Source of the DNA: an uncultured cyanobacterium | Lineage (GTDB): Bacteria > Cyanobacteriota > Cyanobacteriia > PCC-6307 > Cyanobiaceae | DNA length: 64,000 nt | Assembly: GCA_903856805.1 (NCBI GenBank) | Contig: CAIOCZ010000090.1 | Location: 1 to 64,000 of the forward strand | Direction: 5' to 3' | In this document: piece after piece, positions 1 to 7,840 of the stretch | Layout: each line of letters begins with the position of its first letter | Position numbering within the stretch: position 1 is the first letter of the stretch | Notes under the pieces: model-generated | Told to the model about the DNA's origin: nothing | Seen by the model: the letters and a program-made list of their open reading frames with translations, nothing else | The model's database searches: none | Made by a program: the position numbers and the translations under genes

Positions 1-495
1 CGCACTCGGATGCTTCTGGGACTGAGCCCGTTGGGGAGTGGCGGTTTGAGTTGGCCTGACTTGCCCCCCCTGCAGCCTGTCACTCCCGGCCGTATTGGCG
101 GCGACCGGTTAGGAGGAGACTGGATTTGGCCGGCCCATGGAGTGCTCTCCTCGGGGTACGGTTGGCGCTGGGGCCGCATGCACAAAGGGATCGACGTGGC
201 GAATGCCGTAGGTACCCCGATTGTTGCTGCCCGTGCTGGACGAGTCACCGCCTCCGGTTGGAACGACGGGGGCTACGGATACTTGATTGAAATCACCCAT
301 CCAGACGGCACGATGAGCCGATACGGACACAACAGCGCCCTGATGGTCCGCGAAGGTGAGGAGGTGCGCCAGGGTCAGGTGATCAGCCAGATGGGGAGTA
401 CCGGCCGCAGCACCGGTCCCCACCTCCACTTTGAAATCCATCAAGCCGGACAGGGCGCTTCCAATCCCATGGAATTTCTGCCCCCGCGGGGCTGA
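1..495 (+). CDS. M23-family (LytM) peptidase, 5' end cut by the window
   Basis: The frame is open from base 1 and the first internal start is at 10, so the true start probably lies upstream. The last ~120 residues form a LytM/M23 zinc endopeptidase domain: the metal-binding HKGID motif follows a GYGWRWGRM stretch and a HLHFE motif near the end supplies the other histidine ligand. Such enzymes cleave peptide cross-links of peptidoglycan in the periplasm; family members with all ligands, as here, are usually active. The N-terminal part, including any signal peptide or LysM repeats, cannot be seen. The gene stops 40 bases before the tRNA-Met gene. Confidence 0.88.
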   Translation, partial: RTRMLLGLSPLGSGGLSWPDLPPLQPVTPGRIGGDRLGGDWIWPAHGVLSSGYGWRWGRMHKGIDVANAVGTPIVAARAGRVTASGWNDGGYGYLIEITHPDGTMSRYGHNSALMVREGEEVRQGQVISQMGSTGRSTGPHLHFEIHQAGQGASNPMEFLPPRG

Positions 496-520
496 GGTGT
501 CTCAGCGGGTGTCGATCGTC

Positions 521-526
521 TATAAT
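521..526 (+). promoter_or_regulatory. -10 box of the tRNA-Met promoter
   Basis: A perfect TATAAT lies ten bases before the first base of the tRNA gene, the right distance for transcription to begin just ahead of the mature 5' end. No good -35 hexamer is visible 16-18 bases upstream. Confidence 0.6.
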
Positions 527-535
527 GCAGCCTCC

Positions 536-609
536 GGCTCGGTAGCTCAGCTGGTTAGAGCGTGGGATTCATAACCCCAAGGTCGGGAGTTCAAGTCTCC
601 CCCGAGCCA
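536..609 (+). tRNA. tRNA-Met (CAU), elongator type
   Basis: The 74 bases fold as a full cloverleaf: acceptor GGCTCGG/CCGAGCC, D arm GCTC/GAGC, anticodon loop TTCATAA with anticodon CAT, and T arm GGGAG-TTCAAGT-CTCCC, with discriminator A. The anticodon stem has an A-C mismatch next to the loop. The G1-C72 pair argues against an initiator, which would have a mismatch there. A tRNA-Ile with modified CAU cannot be fully excluded, but the body looks like the elongator Met tRNA of cyanobacteria. CCA is not encoded. It flanks the AT-rich island that follows. Confidence 0.93.
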
Positions 610-619
610 TGACTCCATT

Positions 620-641
620 CCCCGCATTGCCGGGGTTTTTT
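620..641 (+). terminator. Intrinsic terminator after tRNA-Met
   Basis: A 5-bp stem CCCCG/CGGGG with a six-base loop is followed by six T. It begins ten bases after the tRNA and would end its transcript. Confidence 0.75.
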
Positions 642-719
642 ATTGGCTAATTTTTAGAATTTATCAGACATTTTTGCCAAGGTCAAACTTTTTAATCCAG
701 GTATCGTTTTGGATATCTG

Positions 720-1697
720 TTATGAAATTAATGGAAAACGAAGGATAACCTCAGCGCCTCCGAGCTCTGCGGACCGGCGAATCGACATCGTGCCACGGTG
801 ATTTTCAACCGTGGCACCAACCAGATAGAGGCCAAGACCCATTCCGGTTGTTCGTGTTGATGTAAAAATCCTGTCCTCCATAGCGCCCTTGGCATCCCAC
901 TCCATGGGAAAACCAGGGCCACTATCAGCAATGGAAAATTCAACAAGATCGGAAATAGTTCGCAGAGAGATGTCAATGACTTTTATTTCAACAGAATCTT
1001 GACTTAGTGCAGCAATAGAATTCCTGATTAAATTTGTAATAGCAACTTGAAGTTGGGCTCCATCGCCATAAATCACCGAATGAGGATCTCCGGGTTTTAG
1101 ACCAGTGACATTCAAGTAGATCTGCTCACTAATAATCAGTCGATTAAGATAGGTAAGAACAGCTCCAATAACCTGAGGGAGATCGACTGGTCCCTGCTCA
1201 GTCTGAACGCTTTGTAAGAGCATGCGCATTTTCTCAATAAGCTCAACTAGTCGCTGGGATTCCGTTAACAAAACCTGTAACAAGGGCAAACTCTTACTGA
1301 GCTGGGGTAGTTCATCAGTTTGCTCAATCAAGCGCTGACTAATCAGACTCAGGCTGCTTAGAGGCTGATTAACTTCATGGGCAACGGCAGCTGCGGTCAG
1401 ACTGGTACGCAGCTTCTGACGCAGCTCTTGCTGTTGAATGCTCAGGGTTTGCTGAATCGTGGACAGCTGTTTGGTTCGATGCCTCAATCGATAGTCCGAC
1501 AGCAATATCAAGCCAAGACAGCTCCCTAGTGCAATAAGCTGGAGATGATCTCTTTGATCGCTCCGGACGAACAACTTAAGCGGGATAGTTGCAACACCAA
1601 GGCCTGTCAGGATAAGCAGTAATGCACGAGTCAGGCCAAGGGCCCAGAGTAGTCGTCTCCTGTTAGTTCCATAAGCAGTATCAGTGCTCATGCCCAT
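720..1697 (-). CDS. Membrane histidine kinase of the island two-component pair
   Basis: A 325-residue sensor kinase. Two closely spaced hydrophobic segments (about 15-40 and 52-67) leave almost no periplasmic loop. A coiled stretch leads to the phosphoacceptor H107 in AHEVNQPLSSL, a sequence typical of the DctB/TtrS/FixL kinase branch. The ATPase domain has the N box (TNLIRNSI, 220-227), DSGPG (258-262) and GMGLGL (285-290), so it should be active. It starts inside the last codons of the response regulator gene (17-base overlap), so the two are cotranscribed. With no extracytoplasmic sensor domain, the signal may come from a partner, for example the solute-binding protein encoded across the divergent promoter (inference). 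An alternative ATG lies two codons in. Confidence 0.9.
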   Translation of the reverse strand: MGMSTDTAYGTNRRRLLWALGLTRALLLILTGLGVATIPLKLFVRSDQRDHLQLIALGSCLGLILLSDYRLRHRTKQLSTIQQTLSIQQQELRQKLRTSLTAAAVAHEVNQPLSSLSLISQRLIEQTDELPQLSKSLPLLQVLLTESQRLVELIEKMRMLLQSVQTEQGPVDLPQVIGAVLTYLNRLIISEQIYLNVTGLKPGDPHSVIYGDGAQLQVAITNLIRNSIAALSQDSVEIKVIDISLRTISDLVEFSIADSGPGFPMEWDAKGAMEDRIFTSTRTTGMGLGLYLVGATVENHRGTMSIRRSAELGGAEVILRFPLIS

Positions 1698-2283
1698 ACA
1701 TCACGGCATATCGGATGAGTTCCGACCCGGAAATCCCAAGTTTAGAACGCATGTTTCGACGATGTACCTCTACGGTGCCAACGGCCACCGAGAGGGTCTC
1801 GGCAATGGTTTTATTGCTGCAACCCTGTCCGACTAAAGCGAGGACTTCAAGCTCTCGACTCGTAAGAGCATCCGTGACATCTAAATTTTCAGGAAGCGAG
1901 GAAACATCAGAATTATCTCCAATGAATGACTTAATTTCATCCCTAAGAACATCAAAAGCTCTATTTTTATCAACAACAGCATGTAGCATGGGGCGGAGAT
2001 GAATTGGGCATATGAAACTGGTTGCCTGACCTGACAGAACAATGAAGCGAGCCAGGGCACTTTGATTGTGTAGAGCTTCAGCGACGTTGATTCCAGAAAA
2101 ATCTGGTAACGACAAGTCAAGAATTAGCAAATCAGGATTAAGATCAATCACATGCTGAATTCCTTCGGCACCTGTTTCCGCCGTAGCAGCAATGTTAAGA
2201 CCAGAAATTCTTTTGAGAACGGGCAAAAGTAGTTCTACAAACATCGACTGGTCTTCCACTAGCACACAATCAATCTGAGTCAT
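1681..2283 (-). CDS. NarL/FixJ-type response regulator
   Basis: A 200-residue two-domain regulator. The receiver domain has acidic residues E10-D11, phosphoacceptor D56 in LLILDLSLPD and K106. The C-terminal part (about 138-195) is a LuxR-type helix-turn-helix beginning LTSRELEVLALVGQG and carrying TVEVHRRNM, so it should bind DNA after phosphorylation by the overlapping kinase. The ATG at 2283 is preferred to an in-frame start 63 bases upstream because GGGAGG sits just before it and the receiver begins there. The 154-base gap to the divergent solute-binding protein gene is the obvious place for its operator. Confidence 0.9.
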   Translation of the reverse strand: MTQIDCVLVEDQSMFVELLLPVLKRISGLNIAATAETGAEGIQHVIDLNPDLLILDLSLPDFSGINVAEALHNQSALARFIVLSGQATSFICPIHLRPMLHAVVDKNRAFDVLRDEIKSFIGDNSDVSSLPENLDVTDALTSRELEVLALVGQGCSNKTIAETLSVAVGTVEVHRRNMRSKLGISGSELIRYAVMYGHEH

Positions 2284-2396
2284 GACAGAACCTCCCTCAT
2301 CATCTTGCCATGGATCGGCCAAAAACCAAAGCCGAACCAAGCGCATTCAATCCAATCGGACACCATGACATGAGTTCGCATTTTTGGATACGGTAG

Positions 2397-2402
2397 TATG
2401 AT
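2397..2402 (+). promoter_or_regulatory. Candidate -10 box for the TRAP-type protein gene
   Basis: TATGAT lies 35 bases before the ATG at 2438, in the AT-rich divergent region. No convincing -35 element is visible, so the promoter may depend on an activator. This is a motif match only. Confidence 0.3.
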
Positions 2403-2437
2403 CAAATACTTCCTCGTCGTTCAGCCACCATCAATTA

Positions 2438-3496
2438 ATGCTTAAGGCAAATATCTGGCCTCGAATATTTGTACTCTCTCTCGTTATGGGTATTTTTGGC
2501 TATGCTTGGCAGCAACTAAATGAACTCACTCTTTACGTTGTTGGGCAGCCCTCGAGCGTTGGTCCACTCCAAAGCAAGATGGAAGCACCATTCTTTACTG
2601 CCTTGCGACAAAAAAGTAAGCTGCCATTAGACATAACTTATAAGCCATTAAATGAAACTGGTTTGATCGATGCCTACCAACTACAAACTCTTCAAGACGG
2701 TGTCATTGATCTAGCATCGCTAAGATTTATTCAAAACAGTAAGGTTGAACCCGCCTTGGCCGGAATAGATTTGCCAGGCTTAATTCAAGATTTTGACACA
2801 GCAAGACGTGTCACCACCAACTATGGTCCAACTCTCGACCACTATCTCCAACGTCAACACAATATCAAACTGCTAGGATTATGGACCTTCGGCCCCCAGC
2901 AAATTTTTTGCAAAACGCGAATTAATAATATTAAAAGTTTCAGTGGCATGAAAATTCGGATACCCAGTTCCTTCATGTCGCCTTTAATCTCAAAACTTGG
3001 TGGGATTCCAGCAGTCATCTCCTTCGACGAGACGAAGCAAGCATTAGCTATCGGGCTTGTTGATTGCGCAATTACAAGTATTGCCTCAGCCAATAGTGCA
3101 GGATGGACAGAGTACACCCCTTATTATATTCCATTGGCCTTTGGCTTTGGAATTAATGGATATGCTATATCGATGAAAAAATGGAATGAGCTGTCTTCAT
3201 GGCAACAGGCAACCTTCCAAAAAAGTATAAATTCTTATCTCAATGATCATTGGAAATATTCCAGACAAATCTACATCAATGCCCGAGAGTGCTCAACTCG
3301 TAGACTTTGTCAAGATGGGAAATCATTCCCATTGATTGAGATCTCTCCATCAAAATCTGATATTACTTTTCTCCAAAATGTTTCTCGAGCTACTATTAAA
3401 AAAAGCTGGGCTTCGCAATGTGAACTCATTCATCATGGTTGTCTAAGTCAATGGGAGAAGGTCATTGGCTCAATACTCCAATCAAAAATGTTTTAA
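2438..3496 (+). CDS. TRAP-type (DctP family) solute-binding protein, no permease nearby
   Basis: This 352-residue protein resembles the DctP family of extracytoplasmic receptors. After a hydrophobic N-terminal segment (about 9-24) comes the fold's typical succession: GVIDLASL near 90, LLGLW near 146, GMKIRIP at 170-176 and the GLVDCAITS stretch near 206. R174 sits where TRAP receptors hold the carboxylate of their ligand. There is no lipobox cysteine and no clear AxA cleavage site, so it may stay membrane-anchored. No DctQ or DctM permease gene is in the island. Divergent kinase/regulator genes and a downstream diguanylate cyclase (10 bases away) suggest a sensory rather than uptake role; the ligand is unknown. 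Confidence 0.82.
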   Translation: MLKANIWPRIFVLSLVMGIFGYAWQQLNELTLYVVGQPSSVGPLQSKMEAPFFTALRQKSKLPLDITYKPLNETGLIDAYQLQTLQDGVIDLASLRFIQNSKVEPALAGIDLPGLIQDFDTARRVTTNYGPTLDHYLQRQHNIKLLGLWTFGPQQIFCKTRINNIKSFSGMKIRIPSSFMSPLISKLGGIPAVISFDETKQALAIGLVDCAITSIASANSAGWTEYTPYYIPLAFGFGINGYAISMKKWNELSSWQQATFQKSINSYLNDHWKYSRQIYINARECSTRRLCQDGKSFPLIEISPSKSDITFLQNVSRATIKKSWASQCELIHHGCLSQWEKVIGSILQSKMF

Positions 3497-3506
3497 AACA
3501 AGTTAA

Positions 3507-4970
3507 ATGAATATTAAGCGCGCAAAACTGGTATCCGAGTATAGACTTGCACCCAAACTAGCTGTCCCGTTGCAAACAATTTCACTTTTGGCGGCGGTAG
3601 TTTTTGTTGCCTCCTTTACACACGAAGTTCTAGATACAAACAACTTATACGTTAATCAGCATTTTTTATTGACAATACTTCAATTACTTTTGACTCTTTG
3701 GGCTTTTATAGAGGTCAAGTCTGTGGCGTCAAAGATTACCTATACTCCACTGAAAAGTCTTGAAACAGTTTTAGTGGTTCAATTTATCGTTTTACTGATT
3801 CGTGGATTCACTGGGGATGGTGGGTTCATTGAACCATCTAGCACTTCAACATATATTTTTCACCCTAAATTCGAGGTGGCCCTTGCATTCACTCCCATTT
3901 ATTTGATTTTATTTTCGGGTATAATATATTTTATCATTAAATCGTTTGCCTATGCTGAGTTTATTAAAAAAAATCAACTCGGTCAAGAAATGATCAGTCT
4001 GAAGGAAGCCCAATCAGCTCTTGTTGACAGTGAGGAACGCTATCGAATAATTACCGAATGGGCCCATGATGTGATTTGGAGTCTAGATACTAATGGTAAC
4101 TTTGTTTTTGTAAGTCCATCGATCGAGACCTTTACTGGGATCAAACCCAATGAGCTCGTCCATCAGTCACCTTCTAGAATCCTGACAAAATTTTCCTTTC
4201 ATTTACTCGATTTAACCTTACAAACCATCGCTAGACAAGTCAAATTATCCAATCGTTTTCAACAATATTGCATAGAACTTGAATACATTCCTTTTTCTGA
4301 TAAAGTCATTACAGCAGAAGTTAACTTAAATTGTCTTTTTGACAGTTTCGGTGTCTTCACAGGTTTTGTTGCAATTAACCGAGATATTACAGAGCGAAAG
4401 AAGATGGAAATTGAACTCCGTCAAGCAAAAGAAATTGCGGAAGCTTCTAATCTTTCCCTGCTTGCCGCCAACGCAATTCTCCATGGTCATGCCACGACTG
4501 ATCAATTAACAGGAGTTGCCAACCGTCGACATTTTGAAAACTCTTTGGAATCTCAAATTTCTCATTGCCAATTGCTTGGCTCTGCGATTTCCTTGGTTGT
4601 TATCGATATTGATAATTTTAAAGCAATAAATGATTGTTATGGACATCAGGTTGGTGATATGGTACTAGTTGAATCGGCTAGGCTTCTGCAAAGTACTCTA
4701 CGAAAACGAGATCTCCTTGCCCGTTGGGGTGGGGATGAATTTATTATATTACTTTCCGGTTCAAGTGGAACTGAAGCCTTTGGCCTGGCTCAACATCTCT
4801 GCGATAAGTTTCAAGTTCATCGTTTTCCTGTCGTAGACCGCCTAACGGCAAGTTTTGGTGTGGCTGAGTTTCAAGAATCTGAAAGGATAGAAGATTGGTT
4901 TACTCGAGGTGATGAAGTTCTTTACGCTGCAAAATCAGCTGGGCGAAATTGTGTAAAATTTAGCGCATAA
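3507..4970 (+). CDS. Membrane PAS-GGDEF diguanylate cyclase
   Basis: A 487-residue protein with about four hydrophobic segments (20-38, 52-70, 86-100, 123-148), a PAS domain (about 175-298) and a C-terminal diguanylate cyclase domain (about 328-486). The active-site GGDEF (408-412) is intact, the metal-binding DIDNFK motif is present (367-372), and an RxxD inhibitory site (399-402) lies exactly five residues upstream, so it should make cyclic di-GMP with product inhibition. It starts ten bases after the TRAP-type receptor gene and is surely cotranscribed. Base composition is visibly AT-rich relative to the chromosome beyond 6640. It lacks an EAL domain. Confidence 0.92.
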   Translation: MNIKRAKLVSEYRLAPKLAVPLQTISLLAAVVFVASFTHEVLDTNNLYVNQHFLLTILQLLLTLWAFIEVKSVASKITYTPLKSLETVLVVQFIVLLIRGFTGDGGFIEPSSTSTYIFHPKFEVALAFTPIYLILFSGIIYFIIKSFAYAEFIKKNQLGQEMISLKEAQSALVDSEERYRIITEWAHDVIWSLDTNGNFVFVSPSIETFTGIKPNELVHQSPSRILTKFSFHLLDLTLQTIARQVKLSNRFQQYCIELEYIPFSDKVITAEVNLNCLFDSFGVFTGFVAINRDITERKKMEIELRQAKEIAEASNLSLLAANAILHGHATTDQLTGVANRRHFENSLESQISHCQLLGSAISLVVIDIDNFKAINDCYGHQVGDMVLVESARLLQSTLRKRDLLARWGGDEFIILLSGSSGTEAFGLAQHLCDKFQVHRFPVVDRLTASFGVAEFQESERIEDWFTRGDEVLYAAKSAGRNCVKFSA

Positions 4971-5000
4971 TACTGCTTGGAGCGGGAAATTACTGGTCTT

Positions 5001-5040
5001 GATTGAATAACCTTCGTGCCTTACGAATTCGATTGAATAA
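5001..5040 (+). repeat. Pair of 10-base direct repeats 30 bases apart
   Basis: GATTGAATAA occurs at 5001-5010 and again at 5031-5040, before the second GGDEF-like gene. The spacing of three helical turns would put both on one face of the DNA, as a regulator site could. The core TTGAATAA recurs at 6095-6102. Confidence 0.35.
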
Positions 5041-5122
5041 ATAGGTTCTTTGGGTTATGATGTGGTTACCTTGTTGGTTCCATGGCCAATGGGCCTAAGT
5101 ACGGAGCTGTTCGCCGAACCTG

Positions 5123-6070
5123 ATGTCACAGTCATCGATCAACTCCCCCCAGTTGCAGGCCGCCTCTCCTCCGATGGCCTACCTCATGGTCCCAGGTGTC
5201 GATGGGAGCAGTTCCTATCCTTGGGTAGGACGTGGCTGTATCCATTTGCTCGGAGTGGAGCCCGCTGAGCTCATGGCAAACAGTGGTAAATTTTGGTCCT
5301 TGGTGCATCCGTCCGATCGCACCCCTTTTAAGCTCGCAAAACTTAAGGCGATCCGTCAAGGAATTGCTTTTCGTGGCCGTTGTCGAATAGCAACAGAATT
5401 TGGCGAAGAGAAGCTGATCGAAGTTTCTGGTTATCCATTGCCATCAACAGTTCACGATTTTCCCAAGCTCTGGAGCCTCCAAGCTGTTGATGTGAGCTTT
5501 GAGAAACGGTTGATTGAGGAAATTAGAGAACTTAAAGAAGTAATTGGTCGGAATGAGAGCCAACTCAAATTTCAAATCAAATCTCTTGGTGAATCTCACG
5601 CTGCGATTGCCCGCCTCAGCGCCATAGATTCATTAACAGGAGTTGCTAATCGTCTCTCATTTCAACATTCTTTATGGAGGGAAGTTGCTGTGGCACAGCG
5701 CCATGGTAGCCCCCTTGGCTTGATTTCCATCAAACTGATGGGCCTGCGAGATCTCAATCGTGCCCAAGGCCTTTTGGCTGGTGATCAAGCTTTGACTCGC
5801 TTTGCTACGGTGCTATCCAATTTCCTTGCAAGCCATCACATTATCGGACGCCCCTCCGGAACGGTTTTCTGCGTACTGTTGCCTAGGGCTGATGATCAAA
5901 CAATTAATCTATTTCTACAAAGGCTGACTAGCATTATATCTAGTGATCAGAACCTGAGTGAAGGCGGGCTAACAGTCCATGCCGGAGCTACTTTTTGTAT
6001 GGTGGACGATAGTTGTGATTCATTTTACCAGCGGGCTGAATCTCAAATGCTGCAGAGTATTTTGGCATGA
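5123..6070 (+). CDS. PAS protein with degenerate GGDEF domain
   Basis: A 315-residue soluble protein: PAS-like domain (about 30-125), a coiled linker (about 126-165) and a GGDEF-fold domain starting with DSLTGVANR (169-177). The catalytic loop reads SGTVF (245-249) where GGDEF should be, and the metal-binding DxD stretch is replaced by IKLMG (203-207), so cyclase activity is not expected. It may bind nucleotide or act as a partner of the active cyclase 150 bases upstream. The domain starts in the two proteins read alike (DQLTGVANR and DSLTGVANR), suggesting duplication and decay. The ATG at 5123 is the first that opens the PAS frame; it has no strong ribosome-binding site. Confidence 0.8.
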   Translation: MSQSSINSPQLQAASPPMAYLMVPGVDGSSSYPWVGRGCIHLLGVEPAELMANSGKFWSLVHPSDRTPFKLAKLKAIRQGIAFRGRCRIATEFGEEKLIEVSGYPLPSTVHDFPKLWSLQAVDVSFEKRLIEEIRELKEVIGRNESQLKFQIKSLGESHAAIARLSAIDSLTGVANRLSFQHSLWREVAVAQRHGSPLGLISIKLMGLRDLNRAQGLLAGDQALTRFATVLSNFLASHHIIGRPSGTVFCVLLPRADDQTINLFLQRLTSIISSDQNLSEGGLTVHAGATFCMVDDSCDSFYQRAESQMLQSILA

Positions 6071-6646
6071 TCTCTTGGTCCAATTTCATAACCTGTTGAA
6101 TAAGTCTACTTATTGTGATCAGCCGAGCACGATTCGCCAAGTGTTCAATAGAAACTACCTTGCCATGAATCGCCAATAGCTGAGTCGCTTCTTTCGGCTC
6201 TAATTTCCTTAAGTCGCTTTATAGCAGGCACGAGATAGTTGTTGACTGGTCTATTCTGTGGTGCTTTAATGCGATGATTTTACTAGCATCTTTGACTCGG
6301 TCGCTGACAACTTAAAATGGTTGTTTGTTTTTAAGCAGTAGATTTGGTTGATTTTGGCGCAATTTACCTTTGCCTTTCATGCTTTCTACCTGCTTTGTTG
6401 GTAATTCCCCGAGAAAACCTCTTCACGGTTGGTTGTCTGATGCGGGAGCACTTTCGGCAAAATAACGTGATGTGGGAGATCTTCAGGGTGGGTCTAGGCA
6501 ACGTCCTTGGCGCCCATCGTTGCTACAAGTCTGATTCTGCACAAATGGGTTTGCTCACTAGTCCATTGTGGAGCTATCGAGCCATCCTGATGACAGGGAA
6601 ATGGTTCAGCTCGATTTCTTGATCAGGTCTAGCGTTGGCAGAGGTC
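6071..6646. other. Gene-free AT-rich stretch closing the island
   Basis: No frame here shows a recognisable domain or convincing start. The largest open frame (6344-6622, plus) has low-complexity content and no family resemblance. It may be eroded island DNA; composition becomes GC-rich at about 6640. Confidence 0.5.
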
Positions 6647-6979
6647 TCAACGCATGTCAATCGCGTTCAGTCGATCGCGAAACGTGTTTCCGCTGCCTTG
6701 ATCTTCATAGAGGTCGGAGGAGGGGTCAACCAGAGGCGTAATCACCGGCAATGTCTCCTGGTACTGAAGTTGTCGCCGGGGCTTGCTCTGGGCGCTGCCG
6801 AGATTGGGGCGTCCATCGAGGGCGCGAATCAGGCTCCTGCTGCGATTCACGGCTCCGATCGTTTCCCCGTCCTTAGGACGGATCAGGGGGTTGCCCTTCA
6901 GTTCGCTGCGAACCTGGTTGAGAAGGCGGAAATGCCCCGTGGTGTTGTATTTGCGCAGAACGCTTGGATCCCAGCCCAT
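6647..6979 (-). CDS. Conserved hypothetical protein (WDPSVLRKYNTT type)
   Basis: A 110-residue basic protein starting MGWDPSVLRKYNTTGHFRLL and continuing NQVRSELKGNPLIRP. From memory this start recurs in a small picocyanobacterial family of unknown function; I cannot name a domain. It has no membrane segment or signal peptide and is predicted cytoplasmic. The ATG at 6979 is preferred to a TTG one codon upstream. It is divergent from the peroxiredoxin gene (161 bases between starts) and marks the return to GC-rich core genome after the island. Confidence 0.7.
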   Translation of the reverse strand: MGWDPSVLRKYNTTGHFRLLNQVRSELKGNPLIRPKDGETIGAVNRSRSLIRALDGRPNLGSAQSKPRRQLQYQETLPVITPLVDPSSDLYEDQGSGNTFRDRLNAIDMR

Positions 6980-7140
6980 CAACGATGCTCTTCTGGAGTC
7001 TTAACCCTAGGACGGCGCGGACACAGGGGAATCTGTGATAGGTTGTCATGGTCGCAACTGGTAGTCGGTACGACTTTGGCTTTGTTCAAGTCTTCCTGGC
7101 TGCCCTTGGCAACCGCTTCCTTCCTCGCCGCATCTGAACC

Positions 7141-7731
7141 ATGTCCAGGCTTGTCGGTCTCCCGGCTCCCGAGTTCACCGCCACGGCCGTGGTAGATCAG
7201 GAGTTCAAGGAGATTTCCCTTTCCAGCTACCGCGGCAAGTACGTGGTTCTGTTTTTCTATCCTCTCGACTTTACCTTCGTCTGCCCAACTGAAATCACCG
7301 CGTTTTCCGACAGATACGCTGATTTTTCCAGCCGCAATACTGAAGTCCTCGGAGTTTCAGTTGACAGCCAGTTTAGCCACCTTGCTTGGGTTCAAACCGA
7401 CCGTAAGGCTGGAGGTTTAGGCGATATCGCCTATCCCCTCGTCGCGGATCTGAAGAAAGACATCGCTCGCGCCTACAACGTTCTCGATGAGGAGGGTGGA
7501 ATTGCCTTGCGTGGGCTCTTCATCATCGACCCTGATGGCTTGATCATGCACAGCACCATTAATAACCTGCCGGTGGGACGGAGTGTTGACGAAACCCTCC
7601 GAGTGCTTCAGGCCTTCCAGTATGTCCAGTCCCATCCTGATGAGGTCTGCCCAGCCAACTGGACGCCTGGGGATAAAACCATGAATCCTGACCCTGTGAA
7701 GAGCAAGGACTTCTTTGCTTCCGTTAACTGA
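7141..7731 (+). CDS. Typical 2-Cys peroxiredoxin
   Basis: A 196-residue AhpC/TSA-family peroxidase that reduces hydrogen and alkyl peroxides, using thioredoxin-type donors. The peroxidatic cysteine is C48 in FVCPTE and the resolving cysteine is C170 in EVCPANW. The GGLG motif (92-95) associated with peroxide-sensitive enzymes is present, while the C-terminal YF motif reads FF. The length is normal for the family. It is monocistronic: a strong terminator follows. Confidence 0.96.
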   Translation: MSRLVGLPAPEFTATAVVDQEFKEISLSSYRGKYVVLFFYPLDFTFVCPTEITAFSDRYADFSSRNTEVLGVSVDSQFSHLAWVQTDRKAGGLGDIAYPLVADLKKDIARAYNVLDEEGGIALRGLFIIDPDGLIMHSTINNLPVGRSVDETLRVLQAFQYVQSHPDEVCPANWTPGDKTMNPDPVKSKDFFASVN

Positions 7732-7772
7732 AACGACCCGTTAGCCCCTTAGGGACAACCGGTTTTGTCGAG

Positions 7773-7799
7773 GGGGCCAATAGGGGCCCCTTTCTTTTT
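7773..7799 (+). terminator. Intrinsic terminator after the peroxiredoxin gene
   Basis: A stem GGGGCC/GGCCCC with a six-base loop is followed by a T-rich run (TTTCTTTTTG). It lies about 40 bases after the stop codon. Confidence 0.8.
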
Positions 7800-7840
7800 G
7801 TCTAACCTAATCAGCCATCAAGGCACCTTTGTGTGAGTTT

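Noticed and set aside
6344-6622. A 92-codon plus-strand frame after the island
   Set aside because: No family resemblance, no ribosome-binding site and atypical content; treated as non-coding.
7084-7093. Ten-base match to the tRNA-Met T-loop (GTTCAAGTCT) beyond the island, as a possible attachment site
   Set aside because: Only ten exact bases and not continuing to the tRNA 3' end; a chance match of this size in 7 kb is quite possible and no integrase is present.
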